Below, in pieces: positions 23,744 to 30,097 of a DNA stretch of 30,494 nt. Source of the DNA: CS1-C013 sp964353745 (GTDB lineage: Archaea > Aenigmatarchaeota > Aenigmatarchaeia > Aenigmatarchaeales > Aenigmatarchaeaceae). Numbering within the stretch: the stretch's first letter is position 1; the number at the start of each line of letters is the position of its first letter. Under the pieces are notes generated by a model. That model did not search any database. It saw nothing but the letters and a program-made list of their open reading frames with translations, and was not told where the DNA came from. The position numbers and the translations under genes were made by a program. The stretch spans positions 1 to 30,494 of the forward strand of contig CAYGWD010000013.1 of the NCBI GenBank assembly GCA_964353745.1, in the 5' to 3' direction.

Positions 23744-26113
23744 ATGGCTTATCAAAGGGCAAACGTACCCTTTGAGATGTTTGAAATAGATTTGAGAAAC
23801 GCTGACGACGAAGCTCTGATGAAAATAAGTAAGGAAAGAGGCGTTGCCCTAAATCTACAGAACATGAGAGATATTAAAAGATACTATGAGAAGGAAGATA
23901 GGAAAGCAACCGATGTTGAAATAGAATCATTCGCACAAGTCAGATCCGAACACTGTCTTCATCCGACTTTTAGAGGAACAGTTGAATATTCTGAAAACGG
24001 AAAGAAGGAAAAAATCAACAGCCTGCTGAAAAGCTACATAATGAGAGTGACTGATGAATTGAGACAACCTTGGGTTTTAGAAGTTTTCAAGGACAACGCA
24101 GGAATAGTTCATTTCGAAGGAAATTATGGCCTTGCTTTCAAAGTAGAAACTCACAATCACCCTTCTGCTGTAGAACCTTTCGGAGGAGCAGCAACCGGAA
24201 CAGGAGGTGTTATAAGAGACCCGCTTGGAGTCTGTTCTGACAAACCTTTCTTCTGTACTGACGTTCTTTGTTTTGGTCCTTTGAATTTTCCTTTTGAAAA
24301 ACTTCCCCAAGGAATGAAACATCCACAATATGTTTTCAACGGAGTTGTATCAGGAATTGGAACTTATGGAAACAACATGGGTATACCGACTGTGAATGGA
24401 GCTGTTTTATTTGATGAAAGTTATACAGGCAATGTTGTTGTTTACTGTGGAAGCGGAGCTTTGGTGCCAATGGACAAGAGAGTTAAAAGCACTAAATCTG
24501 GTGATGTTGCAATATTGATAGGCGGAAAAACTGGCAAAGATGGTATCCACGGCGTGACATTTGCATCCGAAGAACTATCAAAGGAGTCTGAGAAAAAATC
24601 AAGACCAGCAGTCCAAGTTCCTAATCCTCTGGAAGAAGAAAGATTTACAAGAGGCTTGGAAACGATAAGAGATTTAGGTTTGTATAATGCAATAACAGAC
24701 ATAGGCGGCGGAGGTTTATCCTGCGCGGCAACTGAATTAGGTAGAAACAACAACTTGGGAATTAATGTTTATCTGGATGCTGTCCCCTTAAAGCAAACAG
24801 GAATGAAATCTTGGGAAGTATGGGTTTCTGAATCACAAGAAAGAATGTTGGTAGCTGCAGATGAAAAAAATGCTGGAAAGATAATAGAAACTTTTGAAGA
24901 TGAGGACGTTGAAGCTAACATTGTTGGAAGGTTTGACAAAAGCGGCAGAGTTAAAATAGATTACATGGGTCACAGAGTTGCTGACTTGGACCTTGATTTT
25001 CTCTATTCAACGCCCAGAATAGTGAGAGTTGGTTCGTGGCAAACGAAAAATCATCCAGAACCAAGTTTTTCCGAGCCTACTGACCTTACAAAGGAACTAC
25101 TAACCGTACTAGCGCAGCCAAATGTGTGCGGCAAAGAATCTGTTATAAGAAGGTATGACCATACTGTTCAAGGAGCGACTGTCCTTGGCCCTCTGCAAGG
25201 AGTATTCGGAGCAGAAGGACCCAATGATGCAGCTGTTCTAAAGCCGCTGAAGAATTCTTGGAAAGGTGTTGTGGTATCAAACGGAATAAATCCGAATTAT
25301 GGAAAGATAGACACTTACTGGATGGCAGCAAACAGCATCTCGGAAGCTGTTACAAACAATGTAGCTGTTGGAGGCAGGAGAATTGCCATTCTAGACAACT
25401 TCGTTTGGGGAAACCCTGAAAAAACAGATAGAATGGGCGACCTAGTAAGAGCCTGCAAAGGATGTTATGATTTTGCAAAACATTTTGAGGTTCCTTTCAT
25501 CTCTGGCAAAGATAGTTTGTATAATGAATCTCCACTGGGACCGATAACACCTACATTATTGATTTCTGCAGTAGGAATAGTGCCTGATGTAAGAAAGGTT
25601 GTATCAATGGACTTGAAGACTCCAGGAAATTATTTGATGCTTGTTGGAGGCACGAACGACGAAATGGGAGGTTCTGAATATTACAAAAGCAAAGGTTTTA
25701 TCGGAAGTAGCGTACCAAAAGTTAGAAAGGATTCTAAGAAAGTTGTTGATGCTGTTACTGAAGCCATAGATAAAGGCTATGTAAAATCTTGCCATGACTT
25801 ATCAGAAGGAGGTTTGGCTGTTGCCGCAGCTGAAATGGCCTTTGCTGGTGGTAGAGGAATTACTTTAATCACAGACCCAATTTCCAAAAGAATGAGAGCT
25901 GACCACATACTATTCTCCGAAACTCCAACCAGATTTTTGATAGAGTATGAAAATAAAAACATTGAAGATTTGTTAAAAGATAAAAATGTTGAATATCAAA
26001 TTGTTGGACAAGTCAGAGATGATAAACATTTTAGGGTGTATGGAAAAGGAAAAGCCCTTGTTATTACTGATGTTAGAGACTTGAGAAATGCATGGTCAAG
26101 TACGATAAAGTGA
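23744..26113 (+). CDS. purL: Phosphoribosylformylglycinamidine synthase subunit PurL
   Basis: PurL is the catalytic subunit that forms FGAM from FGAR, ATP and ammonia in purine synthesis. At 789 residues it is the small type that needs PurS and PurQ, both encoded beside it. Visible blocks are VRSEHCLHPTFRG near residue 65, THNHPSAVEPFGGAATGTGGVIRDPLG near 136-162, DIGGGGLSCAATELG near 320, DHTVQGATVLGPLQG and SCHDLSEGGLAVAAAEM in the second half. It has an AAGGAG Shine-Dalgarno and ends four bases before purQ. Confidence 0.97.
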   Translation: MAYQRANVPFEMFEIDLRNADDEALMKISKERGVALNLQNMRDIKRYYEKEDRKATDVEIESFAQVRSEHCLHPTFRGTVEYSENGKKEKINSLLKSYIMRVTDELRQPWVLEVFKDNAGIVHFEGNYGLAFKVETHNHPSAVEPFGGAATGTGGVIRDPLGVCSDKPFFCTDVLCFGPLNFPFEKLPQGMKHPQYVFNGVVSGIGTYGNNMGIPTVNGAVLFDESYTGNVVVYCGSGALVPMDKRVKSTKSGDVAILIGGKTGKDGIHGVTFASEELSKESEKKSRPAVQVPNPLEEERFTRGLETIRDLGLYNAITDIGGGGLSCAATELGRNNNLGINVYLDAVPLKQTGMKSWEVWVSESQERMLVAADEKNAGKIIETFEDEDVEANIVGRFDKSGRVKIDYMGHRVADLDLDFLYSTPRIVRVGSWQTKNHPEPSFSEPTDLTKELLTVLAQPNVCGKESVIRRYDHTVQGATVLGPLQGVFGAEGPNDAAVLKPLKNSWKGVVVSNGINPNYGKIDTYWMAANSISEAVTNNVAVGGRRIAILDNFVWGNPEKTDRMGDLVRACKGCYDFAKHFEVPFISGKDSLYNESPLGPITPTLLISAVGIVPDVRKVVSMDLKTPGNYLMLVGGTNDEMGGSEYYKSKGFIGSSVPKVRKDSKKVVDAVTEAIDKGYVKSCHDLSEGGLAVAAAEMAFAGGRGITLITDPISKRMRADHILFSETPTRFLIEYENKNIEDLLKDKNVEYQIVGQVRDDKHFRVYGKGKALVITDVRDLRNAWSSTIK

Positions 26114-26114
26114 T
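26110..26114 (+). promoter_or_regulatory. Shine-Dalgarno of purQ overlapping the purL stop
   Basis: GTGAT contains the purL TGA stop and lies three bases before the purQ ATG, the same layout as pfdA/ftsY and PDCD5/rpl39e. Confidence 0.6.
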
Positions 26115-26117
26115 TTT

Positions 26118-26936
26118 ATGAAAAGAGAAGATGTCAAAGTTTGCGTAATGAGAACAGGAGGAACAAACTGCGATAAAGAAACAAAGGGAGTTTTTGAATA
26201 TTTGAAAACAGACGCAAAGGTTGTGCACAGCAATCAATTCATTAGAGGCAGAGACAATCTAGATAATTATGATGTTCTTGTTTTCCCAGGAGGTTTCTCC
26301 TACGGTGATTATATAAGAGCAGCTGCGATATGGGCCAGCAATCTGAAAGCAAAAATAGGAGATCAGATAAACGAGTTCTACAAGGCAGAAAAACCTATGG
26401 TAGGAATATGCAACGGATTTCAGGTGCTAGTCGAACTTGGTGTTCTACCAGCTTTTAATGGCATAAGCAAATACCCGGAAGCAGTGCTAGCGACAAACGA
26501 TTCAACAAGATACGAATGCAGATGGGTTTTCTTGAGAAATGAAAACAGAGGAAATGCAATAAGTGCCAGCAATCTTGGTAAAAAAGAGGTTATTTCCATA
26601 CCTATAGGGCATGGGGAAGGAAAATTCTTGCTCCCTATGAAAGAAAAAGAAAAACTGTTAAGAAAGCTAGAAAACAACGACCAAGTTGTGTTCAGGTATT
26701 GCAAACCCAACGGTGATTCAGCCAATGGTGAGTTTCCTTACAATCCTAACGGCTCTCTATCAGACATAGCCGGCATATGCGACCCGACAGGAACTGTTCT
26801 AGGCATGATGCCACATCCTGAGAGGCACTCATTCGGTTGGCAAAACAGAGAATGGACTAGAAATTATATGAAAGATGAAGGCGATGGAATGAAGATATTC
26901 AGAAGTGTTGTGGAATATGTTGCCAAAAAATTCTAA
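26118..26936 (+). CDS. purQ: Phosphoribosylformylglycinamidine synthase subunit PurQ (glutaminase)
   Basis: PurQ is the class I glutamine amidotransferase that supplies ammonia to PurL. The triad is present: Cys98 in GICNGFQVL, His233 and Glu235 in PHPERH. FPGGFSYGDYIRAAAIWA and GHGEGKF are further family marks. At 272 residues it resembles the longer archaeal/clostridial form. It is the last gene of the purSLQ operon, and its stop overlaps the convergent methyltransferase gene by four bases. Confidence 0.97.
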   Translation: MKREDVKVCVMRTGGTNCDKETKGVFEYLKTDAKVVHSNQFIRGRDNLDNYDVLVFPGGFSYGDYIRAAAIWASNLKAKIGDQINEFYKAEKPMVGICNGFQVLVELGVLPAFNGISKYPEAVLATNDSTRYECRWVFLRNENRGNAISASNLGKKEVISIPIGHGEGKFLLPMKEKEKLLRKLENNDQVVFRYCKPNGDSANGEFPYNPNGSLSDIAGICDPTGTVLGMMPHPERHSFGWQNREWTRNYMKDEGDGMKIFRSVVEYVAKKF

Positions 26937-27619
26937 GCTCTTTTTTCGCATTCAACGTAAATTGAAGATTTAGATTTTTTAAGAGGTAAATGACCAAACA
27001 TTTTTGTTATACGTTGGTCTTCATTATAATCCTTCTCGTTGACAGCTAGCCTCAAAATATTTAAACCCATCTTCTTGAGAAATTTTGCTATGGATCTCTC
27101 ATCAAAAGCAACTGTCTTATATTCTTCATTGTGAAAAATAAAAACATTGTCTTTTATCGTGAATTTACTGCCGTATGCCCTGGAAAATTCATAAGGTTCA
27201 TTCTTATGATCGACGGTTAAAATTAATTTTCTCTTTGAAACCCTTTTTGATTCCTCTAGAATTTTTCTATAAGTATCTTCTGCGTGCACAAGAGTTTCTA
27301 TGCATATAACGGTGTTAAACGATTCATTTTTGAATGGTAAAAATTCAGCACAAGCGCGAACCAAATCTATTTGCTGTTTTTTTCCTTTTTTATCTCTGTT
27401 TTCCTTTGCTATTTTCAATGCTTCCTTAGAAAAATCCAAACCTACAGAATGGCTATCGCCTTTTACCTCTAAGAAGTCTCTTAAAGTACCGCAACCAACA
27501 TCCAGAGTAGGACCACTTAACTCTTTGACTACGTAAAATCCGCTCTCATAATTATCAATTTCTTCTGGAGATTTTTTGTAATTGCTTTCCCATTCTTCCA
27601 TTTTTGAAATAAGACCCAT
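26933..27619 (-). CDS. Class I SAM-dependent methyltransferase
   Basis: This 228-residue protein has the SAM-binding core: LDVGCGTLRDF (motif I, about 38-48), SVGLDFSKEAL (motif II), AEFLPFKNESFNTVICIETLVHAED (motif IV region) and ESKRVSKRKLILTV. The C-terminal part (FDERSIAKFLKKMGLNILRL) is typical of small-molecule or Ubi/Coq5-like methyltransferases, but the substrate cannot be deduced. A TATA element at 27643-27650 overlaps the end of rpl39e and lies about 27 bases upstream of the ATG, suggesting its own promoter. Confidence 0.88.
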   Translation of the reverse strand: MGLISKMEEWESNYKKSPEEIDNYESGFYVVKELSGPTLDVGCGTLRDFLEVKGDSHSVGLDFSKEALKIAKENRDKKGKKQQIDLVRACAEFLPFKNESFNTVICIETLVHAEDTYRKILEESKRVSKRKLILTVDHKNEPYEFSRAYGSKFTIKDNVFIFHNEEYKTVAFDERSIAKFLKKMGLNILRLAVNEKDYNEDQRITKMFGHLPLKKSKSSIYVECEKRA

Positions 27620-27642
27620 AAAACTATAAGATTAGAAAAAGA

Positions 27643-27650
27643 TTTATAAC
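27643..27650 (-). promoter_or_regulatory. TATA box of the methyltransferase gene inside the end of rpl39e
   Basis: GTTATAAA on the minus strand spans the rpl39e stop and is centred about 27 bases before the methyltransferase ATG. Confidence 0.45.
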
Positions 27651-27814
27651 TTTAGTCTTCCATGTCTCCAGTGCTTTGTGGCGTGGACAGCAATTCTTCT
27701 GGTTCTGGCTCTCTTGCCATATTTCTTCAAGTCAGCCCATCTTGGAGCTGCCCTCTTCTTGCTGGCTGCTATCAGTCTCAATTTTTTTGGCAGATGCGTA
27801 ATCTTGTTGGGCAT
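27644..27814 (-). CDS. rpl39e: 50S ribosomal protein L39e
   Basis: This 56-residue, strongly basic protein is L39e, which lines the ribosomal exit tunnel. It starts PNKITHLPKKLRLIAASKK, continues RAAPRWADLKKYGKR and ends KHWRHGRLKL, corresponding to the RLAKA...NRRVPAWV...RHWRRSKL pattern of the family. The ATG is four bases after the PDCD5 gene stop, with GTGAT (containing that stop) as Shine-Dalgarno. It is the last gene of the S19e-PDCD5-L39e cluster. Confidence 0.93.
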   Translation of the reverse strand: MPNKITHLPKKLRLIAASKKRAAPRWADLKKYGKRARTRRIAVHATKHWRHGRLKL

Positions 27815-27818
27815 TTAA

Positions 27819-28070
27819 TCACTTTCTTTTTATTTTTATTTTCCTCTGAGGCGATAAAACCTCGAGTATTTGTTTCAACTTCTTGTCGTCAACTGTTTCC
27901 GTCAGCTTACCGGCCTGATAAAGCTGGAACAAGTAAATCTCCAGTTGGGTAGCCACCAAAGGGTTTGCCATCCTTACCCTGCCTAGCCTTTCTAAAGCTT
28001 CCTTGGTTAGTACTTTTCTCATTACTTCCTTTTTCAGATTCTCGAACTCAGCCATGCCAGAGTCTTTCAT
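27819..28070 (-). CDS. DNA-binding protein of the PDCD5/TFAR19 family
   Basis: This 83-residue helical protein matches archaeal PDCD5: LTKEALERLGRVRMANPLVATQLEIYLFQLYQAGKL, followed by a lysine-rich tail. The family binds DNA in vitro; its role in archaea is unclear. It is slightly shorter at the N-terminus than many homologues. The start overlaps the S19e stop by four bases (ATGA); an internal ATG at 28055 is possible. The S19e-PDCD5-L39e order is conserved in archaea. Confidence 0.93.
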   Translation of the reverse strand: MKDSGMAEFENLKKEVMRKVLTKEALERLGRVRMANPLVATQLEIYLFQLYQAGKLTETVDDKKLKQILEVLSPQRKIKIKRK

Positions 28071-28483
28071 TTTATCCCACTCGCTGCCTTGCTTAACAGC
28101 TTCTGGCCTTTGGAGGTTATTATTCTCCCCTTTTTCGGCTTTTCCACCTTTTTAACATAACCCGCATTTTCCAACTGTTGCAAAATCAATCTTATTATTT
28201 TTCCTCCAGCTTTTCTATGATGATGTATTTTTTTGCCATGAGGCATCTTTCTTCTGCCGCCATAAGCAGTTCTTAACCTTTGAACGCCTACAGGACCATT
28301 TGCATAGACCTTGCGTAGAACAGCAGCTGATCTCAAGAACCACCAATCGCCTTGTAAAGGAGGTCTTTCTGTTGACACGCCAGTCTTTACATACTTAGAC
28401 CAGTCAGGCGGCTTTATGTTTTCATTTTTCTTCAGCTCTTCTGAAAGCTTTTCAATCAGCTTTTGCGGTTCAACTTCTCTCAT
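28067..28483 (-). CDS. rps19e: 30S ribosomal protein S19e
   Basis: S19e is a small-subunit protein needed for subunit maturation. Family blocks are KPPDWSKYVKTGVSTERPPLQGDWWFLRSAAVLRKVY, GPVGVQRLRTAYGG, and GGKIIRLILQQLENAGYVKK, a winged-helix fold. I chose the ATG at 28483 because AAAAGG stands six bases upstream; an ATG at 28489 in frame lies immediately next to that element. It follows the short RNase P gene by about 30 bases. Confidence 0.95.
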   Translation of the reverse strand: MREVEPQKLIEKLSEELKKNENIKPPDWSKYVKTGVSTERPPLQGDWWFLRSAAVLRKVYANGPVGVQRLRTAYGGRRKMPHGKKIHHHRKAGGKIIRLILQQLENAGYVKKVEKPKKGRIITSKGQKLLSKAASGIK

Positions 28484-28513
28484 AGTCATCCTTTTCTAAT
28501 ATTGTTTTTACCT

Positions 28514-28681
28514 TTAAAAATCTTTGCCTAATCTGTATTTTTCTTTCATCCTCTTTATTAATTTATTATAACGTTCGGCGAACTCTGGTTTCTTGCTTAT
28601 CATTTCTTCTAATATCTCTATTCTCTCCAAAGCTATCCTCTTTCTTTGGTCCTTTATCTGCTTAAATCTTGAATTTTTCAT
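28514..28681 (-). CDS. rnp4: RNase P protein component 4 (Rpp21/Rpr2 family), helical half only
   Basis: This 55-residue protein (MKNSRFKQIKDQRKRIALERIEILEE..., then PEFAERYNKLIKRMKEKYRL) matches the N-terminal helical half of archaeal Rpp21, which reads KRIAKERIDILF...SPELANRYVEL in Pyrococcus. The usual C-terminal zinc ribbon with four cysteines is missing: a TAA stop follows GKDF, and only about 30 bases remain before S19e. The position directly upstream of S19e fits archaeal gene order as I recall it. In the holoenzyme Rpp21 pairs with Rpp29 through these helices to support the RNase P RNA. It may be a reduced subunit or a decayed one. Confidence 0.7.
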   Translation of the reverse strand: MKNSRFKQIKDQRKRIALERIEILEEMISKKPEFAERYNKLIKRMKEKYRLGKDF

Positions 28682-28705
28682 AAAAATCTATTTTAATAAA
28701 TTTCT

Positions 28706-29392
28706 TTAGGAATCGAAATTAACAATAAAGCTAAAGCTACATTCACAAGGAGATTTGTGACAAACATGGCAGTTGTTTGAAAACATCTCTGAAAGCTCCT
28801 TTGCCGCATCTATATCTAGGGAATTGAAAAGGCTTATCATGCAAGAAAAAATGTCAGCTGATTCTGAGACGATTTCTTCAAAAAGCTCATTTCTATGCTC
28901 TCCTGTATATTTCAATACAGCTTCTGAGAATTCTCCCATTTCTTCTGCCAGATGGATTCCTGCATGTTCCATTGTCCTTTCTTCAGGTGGATATATTTTT
29001 TTAAACATAATTTGAAAATCTTTAAGGCTTGACGGCTTTTTCAAATCGTTTACGTTAGCACGCTTTCTGCTCTTTATTTTCTTTTCTTTGCACGAGCACG
29101 GGCAAGTTGCGCAGTAAGAGCATAGATATGGAAAACGCTTCCATACAGCATCTTCTAGGTCTATGTGAAGTCTGTTCAGTAGGGATGAGAACCAACTCAG
29201 AGAAATTATAATATTGATTTTGGCTTTATTGTAATCTTTTTTTCTCAATCCCTTCAGGCTTCTCATCGTAAAACGCTCTATATTGCTGAGCATATCCCAT
29301 AGGTCGAAATGCCTATCATTGGATAGTCCGTAGACTTCATCAACAAAGTTCTGAAAGTCTCTTATTGAGGTATTGGGCGTAATACTTGGCAT
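28706..29392 (-). CDS. Tandem MazG-like NTP pyrophosphohydrolase-fold protein with cysteine clusters
   Basis: The C-terminal half (about 125-228) looks like an all-alpha NTP pyrophosphohydrolase: HLAEEMGEFSEAV gives an ExxE-like site and EEIVSESADIFSCM an ExxD-like site. The N-terminal half has the same layout (IRDFQNFVDEVYG versus LKDFQIMFKKIYP; HIDLEDAVWKRF versus DIDAAKELSEMF) but lacks the acidic metal ligands. Each half ends in cysteines (CSYCATCPCSC and CHVCHKSPCEC), probably zinc-binding. A likely role is removal of noncanonical or excess nucleotides. The ATG is 14 bases after the tRNA-Gly 3' end, with GTGAT as Shine-Dalgarno. Confidence 0.75.
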   Translation of the reverse strand: MPSITPNTSIRDFQNFVDEVYGLSNDRHFDLWDMLSNIERFTMRSLKGLRKKDYNKAKINIIISLSWFSSLLNRLHIDLEDAVWKRFPYLCSYCATCPCSCKEKKIKSRKRANVNDLKKPSSLKDFQIMFKKIYPPEERTMEHAGIHLAEEMGEFSEAVLKYTGEHRNELFEEIVSESADIFSCMISLFNSLDIDAAKELSEMFSNNCHVCHKSPCECSFSFIVNFDS

Positions 29393-29406
29393 TTTATCAC
29401 AATAAA
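29393..29406 (-). promoter_or_regulatory. 14-nt tRNA-to-mRNA linker with Shine-Dalgarno (MazG-like gene)
   Basis: The minus-strand linker TTTATTGTGATAAA joins the tRNA-Gly 3' end to the ATG. Nine of its bases (TTGTGATAA) are identical and in register with the linker before the HIT gene. Confidence 0.6.
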
Positions 29407-29477
29407 TGCGTCGACCGGGATTCGAACCCGGATCGTGAGCTTGGAAGGCTCATGTCCTGCCATTAGACTATCGACGC
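29407..29477 (-). tRNA. tRNA-Gly (TCC)
   Basis: The minus strand folds as a standard tRNA. The acceptor GCGTCGA pairs with TCGACGC, with discriminator A. The anticodon stem GAGC/GCTC encloses a loop with anticodon TCC (CTTCCAA), and the T arm CCGGG-TTCGAAT-CCCGG is perfect. There is no intron and no encoded CCA. It sits 28 bases after the HIT gene and 14 bases before the MazG-like gene, on the same strand. A TTTTTAAA element overlapping the HIT stop could be its own promoter. Confidence 0.95.
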
Positions 29478-29505
29478 TTCATAGAATAAATTCTGATAAA
29501 AGAAT

Positions 29506-29901
29506 TTAAAAAGACTCTCTTATCTTATTGGCAATATTCTCCATTTCTTCTCTAGGAATCTTCTTTATGTTATCCGGCCTTATCCAACCACCGTGTCCAT
29601 CATTCTCATATCTAGGGACAAGATGTATGTGTGCGTGGGGAACATCATTTCCAGCAATTCCCGAGGCCACGAATTCTGTTTTCATTGATTTTTGTATCTT
29701 CTTCGCCACCCTTCTAACGACCTCGAAATACTCTCCCGCATTCGGAACGTCCCAGACCCATTTGTAATGCTTTTTTGTTATGACCAGAGTGTGACCTGGG
29801 TTTACCGGGTTTATGTCCAGAAATGCTAAAAAGCTCTCATCCTCGTAGACCTTGTCCGCGGGTATCTCCCCTTTTACAATCTTGCAAAACACGCAATCCA
29901 T
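29506..29901 (-). CDS. HIT family nucleotide-binding hydrolase
   Basis: This 131-residue HIT protein has the zinc-like N-terminus CVFCKIVKGEIPADKVYE, PVNPGHTLVITKKH, and the catalytic HAHIHLVPR (His89, His91, His93). Family members cleave phosphoramidate or nucleotide-phosphate bonds, for example AMP-lysine or dinucleoside polyphosphates. The length is typical. The ATG lies 14 bases after the tRNA at 29916-30047, with GTGAT in between, so it is probably translated from RNA that also carries the tRNA. Confidence 0.94.
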   Translation of the reverse strand: MDCVFCKIVKGEIPADKVYEDESFLAFLDINPVNPGHTLVITKKHYKWVWDVPNAGEYFEVVRRVAKKIQKSMKTEFVASGIAGNDVPHAHIHLVPRYENDGHGGWIRPDNIKKIPREEMENIANKIRESF

Positions 29902-29915
29902 ATTATCACAAGGAA
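29902..29915 (-). promoter_or_regulatory. 14-nt tRNA-to-mRNA linker with Shine-Dalgarno (HIT gene)
   Basis: The minus-strand linker TTCCTTGTGATAAT joins the tRNA 3' end to the HIT ATG. It has the same length as the linker after tRNA-Gly and shares the TTGTGATAA block with it. Confidence 0.6.
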
Positions 29916-30047
29916 TGGGGTCAGGGAGATTCGAACTCCCATCAACTGGTTTCTTCTATCATCCTTGAATCAATGCTCCATGACTGGAGCCAGCTCTTAA
30001 GGAGCATCCAAATGATGCCTATCTTAACCTGGTTGGACCATGACCCC
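29916..30047 (-). tRNA. Interrupted tRNA gene, probably tRNA-Trp (CCA), with one or two introns
   Basis: The ends are clear: acceptor GGGGTCA pairs with TGACCCC plus discriminator A, and the T arm GGGAG-TTCGAAT-CTCCC is perfect. The gene spans 132 nt, so it must be interrupted. The best model pairs GCTGG with CCAGT just before the T arm around a loop starting CTCCAG, giving anticodon CCA (Trp). It needs two introns, about 21 nt at 29996-30016 after the D arm and about 33 nt at 29951-29983 after position 37. These insertions share a 7-bp complement (ATGCTCC/GGAGCAT). A one-intron model with stem ATCAT/ATGAT would give anticodon GGA but leaves an ill-formed variable arm. Confidence 0.7.
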
Positions 30048-30070
30048 TTCTTAAGAAATATAATACGAGT

Positions 30071-30079
30071 ATTTTTATA
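30071..30079 (-). promoter_or_regulatory. TATA box of the tRNA-HIT-tRNA-MazG-ribosomal transcription unit
   Basis: TATAAAAAT on the minus strand lies 24-32 bases upstream of the interrupted tRNA. The series of eight genes down to rpl39e follows with gaps of 30 bases or less. Confidence 0.55.
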
Positions 30080-30097
30080 TTTTTGCTGTTTTACTTA

